Part shown: in pieces, positions 46,890 through 57,824 of the stretch
Layout of the letters: each line of letters opens with the position of its first letter
Position numbering within the stretch: position 1 is the first letter of the stretch
Assembly (NCBI GenBank): GCA_016271365.2
Contig: CM057456.1
Location: forward strand, 660,699,501 to 660,763,500
Direction of reading: 5' to 3'
Source: Neoceratodus forsteri
Taxonomy: Eukaryota > Chordata > Ceratodontiformes > Ceratodontidae
Length of the DNA: 64,000 nt
Translations under genes and position numbers: made by a program
The notes under the pieces: generated by a model
The model's database searches: none
Told to the model about the DNA's origin: nothing
The model's input: the letters and a program-made list of their open reading frames with translations, nothing else

Positions 46890-47155
46890 GTCACACCTCT
46901 TTATCTCCTTCGCTACATATAAACACTGTCCTTTACCCTAGTTGAATGCTCTTGATGCTGTACTATCACCACTGGTACTATGAATGACATTGTAACCTTA
47001 TTGTATGCTAGCTACCTACTATTCGAGTATTGTATGTAAACTGTTTGTTATTGCTGTCATTGTCACTGTTTGATGTGGAACCTTTGTAAAAGAGCTCTGA
47101 GCTCAAAGGTATGCTCCGAATCCCTAAATAAATAAATAAAAAAATAAATAAGTAT
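46890..47155 (+). repeat. LINE 3' end related to 30290-30690
   Basis: Ends tttgtaaaagagctctgagc, tcaaaggtatgctccgaatc and then a degenerate aaataaataaataaa tract. The shared order of motifs with 30600-30690 indicates one family. Confidence 0.55.
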
Positions 47156-47269
47156 GATGCTTCTCTTTGCTAGGCTGATAGGTACATAACAAGTAGCTAT
47201 CTGCCTGACTTTTATTATTGTGATACTACCTCTTTAAAGGAGAGAATCTAACTTCACCAAGAGGGCATT

Positions 47270-47520
47270 TTATTTATATAAAGGTTTTACCAGGAAAGGC
47301 CTAATCAGCTGTGAAACAGATGGTTTCCAAACGTGTCCAGGGGAGGTTACAAGGGGAAAGGAGAATGCCAAATAAAAAACCTTACAATAAAAGAAATGCA
47401 TACAAATAATGTAAAAGCAGACATAAGAAGAGAAAGGCATGCAAGGAACAGCATGCAATACAGTAAGATGAGGATCACATTCCTCTCTTTGTCTTTGTTT
47501 ACCCAGTGAGTACACTAGGC
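47270..47520 (-). repeat. Dispersed repeat 3' end, shared with 9577-9870
   Basis: On the plus strand tttatttatataaaggtttt, accaggaaaggc and acgtgtccaggggagg. The same motif order is found at 9577-9660. No coding part is attached here. Confidence 0.5.
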
Positions 47521-48022
47521 AACAGGTTGTCTATTTTCATGTACAACCCAGGAGGCTGCAATGGTTATAGATGAGATCAAGACATGAGTAACAGGCTTAA
47601 TTACATGATGCAGTATCATCAGGACAGGGTCACTACACCACAGACTTCAAAACAAATTCTCATCAGAACCGGTATGGTTGTGGAGAGCTTTTGGGATGCC
47701 TTTACCTATTATTTCTAATGAATTTGCACAATGCAGATCTGCTGAGAGGTAGTTTCAATGTGGTCTTCCTTTTACACAGTTTTACAATGCTTTTTCCTAG
47801 AATATGTCTGCTGATAGCTATATACTGTATTTAGCTTGGATAGTTCACAGGAGACGTGGCATCTTATTTTCAGTGGGGCTCTACAGTTACATAATATTAT
47901 GCTGCATTGTGTAAAATCAGAACACACTGAAAACAATATTTTACATCTGGACTAGGCTAACCTGAATAAATACATTATAAAAATGGTAAAATCATGACCC
48001 CACTGAATATAAGATATTGCAT

Positions 48023-48969
48023 CTAATCTGGGACATCCTGAGTACGGTCAGAGAGCCAATTTCCTATCCATCTTAACAACTGTCTCCCTACCCCCATTTT
48101 CTTCAGCTTAGCCAGCAGGCCACTGTGGGGTACCAAATCAAATGCCTTGCTAAAGTCCAGAAAGAGGAGGTCCACTGGCCTATCCTGGTCCAGGGCCCTT
48201 GTCACCCCATCATAGAACTCAACAAGGTTTGTCTGGCACGATCTTCCCATGACAAAGTCATGCTGCCTATCGTCCAAGTACCCAGTTTACTCCAGTAACC
48301 CCCCTAGCCTTTCCTTGACAATACCCTCCATCACCTTGCCGACCACCGATGTCAGGCTAACGGGCCTGTAATTTCCCACCTCCTCTCTCAATTTTCCTTG
48401 TGGATCAGCATGACATAGGCCACCCTCCAGTCTTGGGGCACCCACCCAGTCCTCAGAGAGATGTTGAAAAGCTCCGCTAGAGGGACTGCCAGGACATCCG
48501 CCAGTTCCCTCAGCACCCTGGGATGTATCTCATCTGGCCCAGGGCCTTTCTCCATCCGAAGGGACCTGAGGGCTTCCCTTACTTTCTCTACCGGGATTTC
48601 AGCCTCCACGTCCTCCACCTTTTCACTCTGCACTGCTGGGCCCCCACCTGTCTGTGGTGGCCATTCCCTTTGCCCAGACCCATCAGGGCCCCTGGTCTCT
48701 ACCTGTCCCACCCCTTCCTCCAGTTTGCCCCTCCTCCCCTTGCAAGACATTGGCCCTCCATTCCCCCTGGTAAAAATTGAGGCAAAGTACTCATTTAGAA
48801 CTTCTGCCTGTTCCCCCGCCTCCTGTGCCCAGCCATCCTCTATCCTTATCTTGCTGATCTGCCCCCTTACTTTCCTTTTTTCTCCTATGTATCTAAAGAA
48901 CCCCTTGTCCCCCCTCTGGATCCCACTGGCCAAGAACTGCTCCTTTTTTGCCTTAGCTGCTCTCACCAC
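48023..48969 (-). pseudogene. CR1 copy D RT, N-terminal and palm pieces
   Basis: 48969-48388 gives the linker and fingers (KGPGPDEIHPRVLRELADVL, RTGWVPQDWRVAYVMLIHKE). 48277-48023 gives DDRQHDFVMGRSCQTNLVEF and LLFLDFSKAFDLVPHSG. The YRPVSLTS region between them is shifted. The catalytic FADD box and everything after it are absent. Confidence 0.8.
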
Positions 48970-49288
48970 CCTGGTGACTCTCTTGGCTGTCAGCTCATAT
49001 TCCTCCAGATCCCTTTCACTCCTTGAGCACCTGAAGCACCTATAGGCTGCCTTCTATTCCCTCACCAACTCCTGCACCTCCCGGGTCCACCAGCAGGGTT
49101 TTCTGGCCTTACCAAACTTATGCCTTTCCCTTGCTCAGGATCTGGTAACCTCCTGTATTCCCCCTCCTAATGATCCCCCACCTGCTGTCAGCATCCATAG
49201 CTGGCCGTATCCTGTCCAGACAATCTTTAAGGATCCTTCCCATCTCCCTGAAGTCTGCACCCCTAAAGTCGGTTACTACCGTCCTTGT

Positions 49289-49947
49289 TCAGCTTTCCTT
49301 CCCCTCAAGGTCCAGGAAGAACCAGACTGTGGCGTGATTGCTCCCTGCCAGCGGGTCCCTCACCTCTAGGCCACTAATCTGATCACTGTCCGCCAGGACC
49401 ATGTCCAGTGTCTGGGCCTCCCTAGTTGGCTCACCCACCTGTTGTGTCAGAAATGCATCCTGAAAGACATCTAGCAGCCTCTGCTCTCTGGCCACTGGTG
49501 ACATCATAGTCCCCCAGTCTGTTCCTGGCATGTTGAGGTCCCCCATTACCACTACCCTTCCCTTTCCCAATCTACAGTGTCCCTCAAGATTTGCCACCAA
49601 ACTTTCTTCCAGGACCTCCGCCAGTGCTGGTGGTCTGTATACCACTCCGACCTTTACTCTCTTTACCCCTGTGTCAGCAAGGTGACCCAAATAGCCTCCA
49701 CATTCCCCTCTGTCTCCTCTACCTCTCCAATACCCATGCCATTTCTGACCAAAAGTGCTACACCACTCCCCCTTCCCTCCCTCCTATCCTTTCTGAACAT
49801 AATGTAGCCCTCCAGATTTAGGTCCCACTCATGCCCTTGAGTGGCCCAGGTATTAGTGACTGTTGCCACATCTACCTCCCCCTCAACTAGCATCACCTGG
49901 AGCTCAGGCATTTTGTTTCCTAAACTCCTGGCATTTATCAGGACCAC
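49289..49947 (-). pseudogene. CR1 copy D endonuclease
   Basis: Two overlapping frames give NARSLGNKMPELQVMLVEGE, TNTWATQGHEWDLNLEGY (49947-49663) and VKVGVVYRPPALAEVLEESL, VVVMGDLNMPGTDW, SNHATVWFFLDL (49690-49289). The residues correspond to the apurinic endonuclease catalytic blocks. The usual metal-binding Glu in ETWAT is replaced by Asn (NTWAT), and a frameshift separates the halves. Confidence 0.75.
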
Positions 49948-50112
49948 TCATCACCTCTTTTCCCTCCTCCCCTTTCTCCCCCTTGAACTGCCATTTCTGA
50001 GCTCCTACACCCTACCTGGTGACCCATTTCCATATCTCCCTAGAGGAGTGGAGACCATGTCCCTCATTTATCGTACCTGCTGACACTACCCCTTTTTTGA
50101 TCCCTCCCCCCT

Positions 50113-50781
50113 TCACAAGTTTAAACCCCACCTTTTGCTGATGAACCGAGCTAGTTTGAGCTTAAGGATTTCCTTCCCCTCCAAATTAAGGTGGAGCCTG
50201 TCCCTAGCGTACAGCCCCTTATCCTCCCAGGTCTCCCCCCAGTCTTCCACCAGGCCATACCCCAATTCCCCACACCACTCCCTAAGCCACTGATTTATCT
50301 CCCTAATCTTCATCTTGTTTTCCCCACTAGCTCTTGGCAACAGCAGGATTTCCAAAAAGGAGATCTTACAGCCTATGGAAAGGCATAGCCTGGCTAACTC
50401 CCGGAACCTTGCCTGAATTTCTAGTTCACTATTACCATTTATGTCGTTTGTCCCCATGTGCACTAGAATGTCTGAGGTCCCCCTGCATTCCCTTGCCAGT
50501 GAATACAACTCATGCTTGGCCTTGTGCACCATCAGGCCTGGGTGGCATTTGAGTCTGATCAGACAGGTTTTACCCTCCCCCTCCCACTGGATGCCTCTGA
50601 TCATGGAGTCCCCCAATAGCAGTACTCTAACCTCCCCTTTGCCTCCCTGTTCACCTCTCGGGTTCCCCCTCCTTCCATGCCCCTCCTCATCCCTTTGTCT
50701 GTATTCTGCCTCCAACCAGCTCCTCACACCTCCCACAATCTGGGTGTCGAAGGTAGCCCTTTCACTATTGTCCCTGGTCAC
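50113..50781 (-). CDS. CR1 ORF1 esterase (SGNH/GDSL-type) domain, intact frame
   Basis: A 222-codon frame carries the hallmark blocks of a GDSL/SGNH hydrolase: VLLLGDSMIRG with the nucleophile Ser59 (block I), VHMGTNDING with Gly110 and Asn112 (block III), and YARDRLHLNLEGK with Asp194 and His197 (block V). Esterase domains of this kind are known in ORF1 proteins of CR1 and related LINEs, where they are thought to act on lipid or membrane substrates. The N-terminal zinc and coiled-coil part lies upstream in other frames, so the complete ORF1 is broken although the esterase part is open. No start codon context was evaluated; the frame is bounded by the first Met. Confidence 0.75.
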   Translation of the reverse strand: MTRDNSERATFDTQIVGGVRSWLEAEYRQRDEEGHGRRGNPRGEQGGKGEVRVLLLGDSMIRGIQWEGEGKTCLIRLKCHPGLMVHKAKHELYSLARECRGTSDILVHMGTNDINGNSELEIQARFRELARLCLSIGCKISFLEILLLPRASGENKMKIREINQWLREWCGELGYGLVEDWGETWEDKGLYARDRLHLNLEGKEILKLKLARFISKRWGLNL

Positions 50782-52413
50782 CTCCTCTACCCATGTCCTG
50801 GCCTTCTTTATCCCCCCCCACCTGAGTATCTTTCTCTGTATCTCTTTCCCAACTCCTTACTAATCCATCCATCCTATCCGTTTGCCTACTTGGCTTTCTG
50901 CTCGCTATCATCCCATTTACGTCCTGCGCCTTCCTGTCTGTTGTGCTCCCCTGTTCCATATCATCAGCCTCTTTCTTGTTCCCCTGATCCTCCTTTTTCT
51001 TCTCCCCTCCTACCCCTCTTCCCCATCCCATCCGGGACCCCCTCTGTTGCGCCCTTGCCCCCTTCACCCTTTCTACCTGTCCCTGCCCCAGCTTCACCAG
51101 CAGCATTATCATCCTCCTCCTCCTCTTCCTCCCCCACACACCTCTCTTCTACCAATGGGCGTAGAGGGTTAAAACAATTTGTGAGCCTCAGCCCATCCCC
51201 CAGTGCACCCCCGCCTTACCACCCCTCTCTTGCCTTTGGACACCTCCAGACTCTGCCTCACTGCTGTGGAAGTTTCCACCTTTTGGGTCCCACCTGCCAG
51301 GGTCTCCTAGAGCCCCCTGTGTGTTCCACTTCCCTCCTCTCCTAATGTGAGTACCTCCCTTCACTCCTCCCCCAGCTTGGGAGACCCCAGCACCTAGTGC
51401 TCCGACCTCTCCAATCCTCCTCCCTAGCACCCCCAGCTGCCTTTGGATCCCCTCTACCTCCTCCCTAAGTTGTGCCAGCTGGTAGCACACTGGGCATCCC
51501 CAAACCTCCAAGCCCAGTCCAGTATCATGGCCGCACCACACCCAGTGCACCCAACCACCCACCCAAAGATACCTGCTCTAGTGATATGTGGTCCCTTCCC
51601 CCATCATCACAGCAGTCTTTTCTAGGCCAAATTACCAACTCAGTGGCTCTACAGTTTCTCAAGCTACCAGTACCTATACCTAGGCGATCCCCCCCATACA
51701 GCATGCAGACTTTTACAATTGGAACGCTTGAGTGGCTGAACTTTTCCCCACCTGACTATTAGCCTTAAGAGTTAGCTCATAGGGGAAGTTTACAACTCCT
51801 TAAGCTCCTCCATCCCAGCCTTTAAACCCAACCTTCAGTGGCTCTTCCGTATTTAAAAAAGGCTAATACAAGGGGTGGATGGGAGAGCTTCCCCAGAAAG
51901 ATTTTAAGGAGTTAGGCCAAATTTAAAACACAACAGCATAACTTACAAAAACTTATGACAAAGATAAGTTAGCTCTCCAGAACCTCACCACTTCTTCAAA
52001 CTTCCACTGCTACCTCTGCCCACAGCAAGAAGATTTAAGAATTAACTAATCCTAGACGAGCCTCTAACAGAAAGTTTACCTGATATATTCCAGTTGAAGG
52101 CCCTCCACAATATCCACCTATCACACTAATCAGCAATTCATTGTGGATGCTGCAATCCTATTTGAGACCTACCTATGCTTTTTCCCTGCCCCGTGGCTGC
52201 ATTATTGGATAAAACAACATGAGCTGCACCTGAAGCCTCCTCCTCTAATAGCAGGGCAGGTGTTCCCCTATAAATGAGCTGTGCTCTGGGAGGGAGGGGT
52301 GGGGTGGGATTAGGGCCCACACCCGCCTCTCACAAGAGTGCATCAGCCCTGTATCTGCCTCTCACAGCACCTCCAAGCACTGCAACCTCCTCCAGAGGAA
52401 GGTCCCACACAAA

Positions 52414-52862
52414 CACTGCATTAAACAAGTCAGCACTCCTGCCCTAAAGTCCATAGACTGATAAAGAATGTAAAGCTTATCCAGCAACTAAAATCCTTTC
52501 CCCAACTGCTCAGGAAAAGAAGGTTCAGACAACATCTGCCAGACCCCAGCTGCTTCTGCAGTACTGCTATGTGAGAATCCCAGGTATTTAAGCCCCAGTG
52601 AGCTGTAAATTGATCCTGGCTGAGAAGGACAGAAACTTCCAGAAAGCTGCTCACAATACCTGTAGAAAAGATAAATGAATATCCATCTTCCACTGTGGAT
52701 CCCCCACACTACACAACACTATTAAACAAGTCATCACTCCTGCCCTAAAGTCTACAGACTGATAAAGAATTTAAAGCTTATCCAGCAAGTAAAATCCTTT
52801 CCCCAACTTCTCAGCAAAAGCAGGTTCAGACAACATCTGCCAGACCCCAACTGTTTCTGCAT
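52414..52862 (-). repeat. Two-copy repeat in the 5' region of CR1 copy D
   Basis: Bases 52414-52560 and 52708-52862 are about 90 per cent alike by eye (landmarks cactcctgccctaaagtc, agcttatccagcaa, cagacaacatctgccagacc), with a period of about 295 bp. Tandem 5' monomers act as promoters in some LINEs; that role here is an inference. Confidence 0.7.
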
Positions 52863-52945
52863 ATTGCTTCAGCTAAGTTAACCACATGTGGAATTGTACT
52901 GCTTACACATGGGCATACCTGTCATTTTTTAATTTCTGTTGGCAG

Positions 52946-53104
52946 AATTTTTACCTGGATGAGTTTGAAAACCTGATGGATGAGCTGCTGTTTAGACTCA
53001 ATGCTTTCTCCAACAGCCTTCGCCATTCTCTCCCTACAAAGCATGAAAATTACCTGCAGGAAGACAGCTCCTTGGAGTCTCACTCGGATTACTATGGGTT
53101 TGAG
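52946..53104 (+). CDS. PKD1L1: PKD1L1-like polycystin, exon E (coiled-coil-like tail segment)
   Basis: A 159-bp exon of 53 codons, phase 0, with acceptor tttctgttggcag and donor GAG|gtatac. The peptide begins NFYLDEFENLMDELLFRLNA, whose Leu/Met/Phe spacing (YLDEFENLMDELLFRLNAFSNSL) fits an amphipathic helix or short coiled coil. It is followed by an acidic, serine-rich part (ED SSLESHSDYYGFE). In polycystin-1 proteins the C-terminal coiled coil mediates binding to PKD2; applying that here is by analogy. A CR1 copy ends about 80 bp upstream of the acceptor. Confidence 0.75.
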
Positions 53105-53847
53105 GTATACCAATTTCCTGCTAATCCCCTCTCTTGGTTCCATCGTTACAGATAATTGTAGGCCTCCATCGGGTTTCATGCTGTTCGCTGTAAGGAATGG
53201 GACAGCCCCACGTAGCGATGGCTTGCATTTGGTTCAGACTTGAATTCAAAACATCCTGATGAAATCATGATACATATAAGCCTGGAGTCTGATTGTTAGC
53301 AATTAAACAGACTATTAATGAAACAAGATATATTTAAATGGGAGAAGATCCATCAAAATGAGTCCTTCCTGATGAAGCACTGCAATAGCAATAAAGAGAC
53401 AGGGCCACCTGATATCACATAGCGACTGGGGGATACCTTACCATACCATTAACCCAGAATCTTACCCCGATAGCCGGGCACCACTGTGAGTTGGCTTGTG
53501 GTATAGTATCCTAGAGACAGCCTGTCATCTTTTGGGGTGGGTGGTTTCAAAGATGTGATGGCTAACCACCTCAGCAGCCATTGGTGCTCAGAAGCTGGTT
53601 ATACAGAGGGAGATGTGCTGAGGCAGTGACTGTTTGGGGGGATTATTATGCTCACATGATAGGATGGACCTTGGCTTGCCGATGTAGCCCCTAGGTAGAA
53701 AACAGAAAAACTGACAGTCACCCTTGCTTACACGTGCCACAGTTGGGTCCCTCTGCTATGAGTCTGTAAGGGCCTCTCTCCTGAGTCCCAGAGCAGTCAT
53801 TGTTGAAGTGGTAGGTGCAGAAGGAATAGATTGGGGGTGAATAGAGT
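53105..53847. other. Intron sequence, no gene or named repeat
   Basis: Between exon E and the next palindrome the sequence is of mixed composition. I see no splice-bounded exon and no assignable element. Confidence 0.3.
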
Positions 53848-54058
53848 GGAGCTTCTGTTTCTTCAGCTGGATGCCCCCAAACATCTGCAATCTGGTTCTA
53901 GCCTATGACATCCCAGTCCAGTACTCCTTACCTGCCTCAAGAAGTCCTCCACAACATCCCACTCTGAGGCAGGTAAGGAGCAATGGGCAGGGATGTCAAT
54001 GACTAGAGCCAGATTGTGGATATCTGGGGGCATCCAGCTGAAGAGGCAGAAAGATCAG
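53848..54058. repeat. Long-armed palindrome (about 95-bp arms)
   Basis: The left arm (from ttcttcagctggatgccccc through ctccttacctgcctc) is matched by the right arm in reverse (gaggcaggtaaggag through gggggcatccagctgaagag). The innermost 16 bp pair perfectly (ctccttacctgcctca with tgaggcaggtaaggag), with a loop of about 24 bp. This is foldback MITE-like. Confidence 0.8.
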
Positions 54059-54483
54059 TTACAAAAAAAAAGTATATTGAATATACTTCAGCAAGGCCTT
54101 TGACACCATCCCTCACAGGAGGCTGGTGAACAAGTTGGGCAGTTTAGGGGTGGGGTCAAAAATAAACAAATGGGTGGAGAGCTGGCTAAGTGACAGAAGC
54201 CAGAGGGTGGTAGTAAATGGGGAGCACTCCGGGGAGGGAAGGGTGACAAGTGGGGTGCCGCAGGGGTCAGTATTGGGGCCCATCCTATTTAACATCTACA
54301 TTGAAGATATTGAGGAAAGACTGTAGGGGAAAGTATGTCTATTTATGGATGATACAAAGATTTGCAATAGAGTGGACACACGGGTGGGTGGGAAAAATAA
54401 GGGAGGACCTGATAAAACTGGGGGGGGGTCAGAAAGATGGCAACTGGGATTTAATGCAAAAAAGTGCAAAATAATGCACATAG

Positions 54484-57400
54484 AAACATAGAGGTTGACA
54501 GCAGATAAGGACCGCAAGGCCCATCCAGTCTGCCCATTTCTTTTTCTACCTTATAAATGTGACATCGGTCTTTGCTCTGTCAGTGGCCTATATATTCATA
54601 CTCATCTGTATTGCTCCCTTATGCCTATTCCATGCCTGTTTGAAGCCCTGCACTGTATACATAGCCACCACTTCCTGAGGTAGGTCGTTCCATGCATCCA
54701 CCACTCTTTCTGTGAAAAAGAATTACCTCACATTCCCCCTTAATCGGCCTCCCTCTAATCTCATGCTGTGTCCTCTTGTCCTGCTGTTTTTCTTCTATTT
54801 AAACATATTAGACTCTTTCACCTTGTTAATGCCCTTAAGGTGTTTGAATGTTTCGATCATATCACCTCTCTCCCACTTTGCTCAAGGGTATACATATTGA
54901 GCTCCATTAATCTGTCTTCATATGTCTTCTGATGCAGTCCCCATATGTCTTCTGATGCAGTCCCTGCACCATTTTGGTTGCCCTTCTCTGGACTGCCTCA
55001 ATTTGGTTAATGTCCTTGTGAAGGTGTGACCTCCAGTACTGCATGCAGTACTCCAGATGGGGCCTAACCAGTGTCTTGTAAAGAGGGATTATTACCTCCC
55101 TCTTATGACTTGTAATACCACTAGTACTACACCCTAATGTCCCCCTAGCCTTACCTACTGCTTTAGAGGTCTGCTTGGATGATTTCAGGTCATCGGTGAT
55201 AATGATTCCCAAGTCTCTTTCTTCCTTTGTGACTGCCAGCAACTCCCCTCCCAGCCTATAGGTGACTTTAAGACTTCTCTTCCCTATGTGCATGATCTTG
55301 CACTTCTTTGCATTAAATCCCAGTTGCCACTCTTCCACCATTTTGCTAGTTTATCCAGATCTCTTCTCATTCTGCCCACCCCATCTGGATCATCTACTCT
55401 GTTGCTGATCTTGGTGTCATCTGCAAACAGACAAGCCTTACCCTCTAGTCCATCTGCAATGTCACTAATGAAGTTATTGAAGAGGACTGGCCCCAGGACT
55501 GATCCCTGAGGTACCCCACTTGTGACTTGCATCTCTTCTGACTGTATACCATTTACCACCACTCTCTGTTTTCTGCCCGTCAACCAGTTTGCCACCCAGT
55601 TGACCAACGTCTGACCCACCCTGAGCCTACCCAGCTTATTTATCAATCTTCTATGTGGAACAGTGTTGAAAGCTTTGCTGAAGTTAAGGTAGGTGACATC
55701 AACTGCTCCCCCTTGGTCCACCACTCTGGTTACCCAGTCAAAGAAATCTATGAGATTAGTTTGACAGGACCTTCCTTTGTAAACCCATGCTGTCTTGGAT
55801 CCTGTGCCCTGTGGATTCCAGGTGTTGCACTATCCTTTCCTTAAGGAGTGCCTCCATAATCTTGCCCACTACTGAGGTAAGACTGACTGGTCTGTAGTTC
55901 CCTGCCTCCTCCCTGCTACCACTCTTGTGGAGCGGGATCACATGAGCCCTTCTCCAAGCCTCTGGGTCCTCTCCTGTGCTCAGAGACTCACTAAACAGTT
56001 CTGCTAATGGCTCTGCTAGTTCCACCCTTAGCTCCTTAACTACCCTGGAATGTATGCCATCAGGTCCCATTGCACTGTCCACCCTGAGCTTAGCGAGCTC
56101 TTGTAGGACCCTTTCTTTTGTGAAGGGAGTAGTGCTCACCTCCTTCCCCCTGTGTCCATGGTGCTGAGCTGTGGACCCTGCCCTACCTTCTCTTCAGTAA
56201 ATACTGAGCAAAAGTATCTATTTAGGATAGATGCTTTTACAGGGTCCTTCTCCTCACATGCCCCCTTTCTCATTTGAGCTTAGCAATACCCACTCGACTT
56301 TTCTCCTTTCACTAATGCATCTATAAAAGTCTTGTCACCTTCTTTACTGTTCGGTGCTAGTGTTTCCTCAGTTTGGGACTTTGCCTGCCTTACTGCCTTC
56401 CCTGCTTCCCTTAGTGCAGTTTGGTATGCCTCCCTATCTTCATCCCGCTGTGTTCCCTTATATTTCCTGAAGGCCAGCCTTTTGGCTCTGACTTTTTCTG
56501 CTACTGTATTTGAGAACCAAAGTGGTTTCCTTCTTCTCTTGCACTTGCTTTTCTAACACAATGGGATGTTGCTTCAAGTATTGCATCCTTAATGCTTGCC
56601 CATTTTGCCTGTACTCCCTCACCTGTGTTTCTTTTTGCCAGGGCTAGCTTAACTCTGGCCATCTTATCAAAGTCAGCTCCTCTGAAGTCCCATATTTTTG
56701 CCTTGGAATGGGATGATTTAGATGTAGCAGCCAAACTGAACCATACCATATGATGGTCACTGGCCCCCAGGTGACCTTCTGCCTGGAGATCTGTGATCCC
56801 TTCCCTGTTAGTCAGTACTACATCTAGGATAGCCCTGTCTCTTGTGGGTTGTTGTACCAGTTGTCTGAGGCCCTCCCCCTGCAGGGAATCCACCATGTGC
56901 CTAGTTCTGGCAGATGCTCCTGCTGGTATTGACCAATCTGTATCCAGCATGTTGAAGTCTCCCATTATCAGAACCTCCCCTTTAGCTGTCATGTTTTGTA
57001 TATCTTCTAACAGTAATGTGTCTATGTCCTCCCCTGGTCTCTGGGGCCTGTGGACCCCAGTTCTTATGGCTGTCCCATTTCCTGTTCCAGGGTGACCCAC
57101 AGTTCTTCTGGCTCCTTATGTGTATTGTGAATTTCTGTAGCTTTGAGATTTTCATTGACACAGGGCCACCACCCCCTTTTTGCACCTCGGTCTCTTCTGT
57201 ACAGTACATAGCCAGGTACTGAAGTCTCCCAAGTATGGTTACTGGTAAATCACGTCTCACTAATTGCTACTATGTCCAGTTTAGCCTCTGACATTATTGC
57301 CTGCAGGTCTGGGATCTTATTTCCCAGGCTGTGAGCATTTGTGTACATGATTTTCCATTGGCCAGATTTCAATGTGTTAGTTATTGGGTGAGGTTTGGCA

Positions 57401-57824
57401 TTTTCCTGTACGTCGTATGGGGAGACGGACCTTTTTTCTTACCTGGTGATGCAAATGAACTGCAAACATGCTGAATCCCTGTTTGACCACTTGCTGAGGG
57501 GGGAGGGGTGTTCTTCCCATGTGGACGTATGGGGTGCTGCACCCCTCTCCCCATTTGCTAGTTTAAATATTCTGCAAAGACATCAAACTTCTGCCCCAAT
57601 GCACTGACTCCCTCCTTAGTCAGATGCAGTCCATCAGATTTAAAGCAGTCCATCAGATTTAAAGAACTTTCGCTCCCAGAACTGTTGCCAGTTCCCTACA
57701 AATCTGTGTTCTTTTTCCTGGCACCTGCCCTTGAGTCACATGTTTAGCTCCCCTATCTCCCCTTCTCTGACCTTCCGTCCATCTGCCCCCCTCTCCCAGA
57801 CTGGCAGGATCTCAGAGAAGGAGG
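54484..57824 (-). mobile_element. CR1 copy F (-), nested in copy E, with 8-bp TSD
   Basis: The direct repeat gcacatag lies at 54476-54483 and 57825-57832. On the minus strand the copy runs from the end of the ORF1 esterase region (DGL and HLTKEG-like text near 57600-57640), through the endonuclease (57100-56501), RT (56139-55284) and C-terminal domain (55341-54907), to the 3' tail tgtcaacctctatgtttcta at 54484. A direct tandem duplication gcagtccatcagatttaaa occurs near 57626-57663. RT motifs include GPDGIHSRVVKEL, NYRPVSLTSVVGKIMEALL, VTYLNFSKAFNTVPHRR and CLFADDTKISNRV. Confidence 0.85.
54907..57100 (-). pseudogene. CR1 copy F ORF2 remnant
   Basis: The order on the minus strand is: endonuclease (57100-56501: VLIMGDFNMLDTDW, LDVVLTNREGITDL, SDHHMVWF); RT fingers (56139-55756); palm (55724-55284: [20 protein letters not shown] and LFADDTKIS); and the C-terminal domain (55341-54907: [33 protein letters not shown]). 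The catalytic FADD box is intact. Motif A has Asn in place of the first Asp (YLNFSKAFN), which alone should inactivate it. Frame changes separate the parts. Confidence 0.85.

Larger units (their letters stand above)
48020..52865 (-). mobile_element. CR1 LINE copy D, 5'-complete, 3'-truncated
   Basis: On the minus strand this copy has a long 5' region (52865-51563) with a two-copy repeat, ORF1 (zinc-motif and coiled-coil part 51562-51188; esterase 50781-50113), an endonuclease (49947-49289), a linker and RT start (48969-48388), and an RT palm piece (48277-48023). It stops after NWLSDRT, before the catalytic FADD box. Typical LINE truncation is at the 5' end, so the missing 3' end implies a deletion or an unusual insertion. 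Copy D ends about 80 bp before exon E. Confidence 0.85.

Noticed and set aside
50677..51345. A 222-codon proline/serine-rich frame on the plus strand.
   Set aside because: It is antisense to CR1 copy D ORF1; the composition reflects purine-rich sequence on the other strand.
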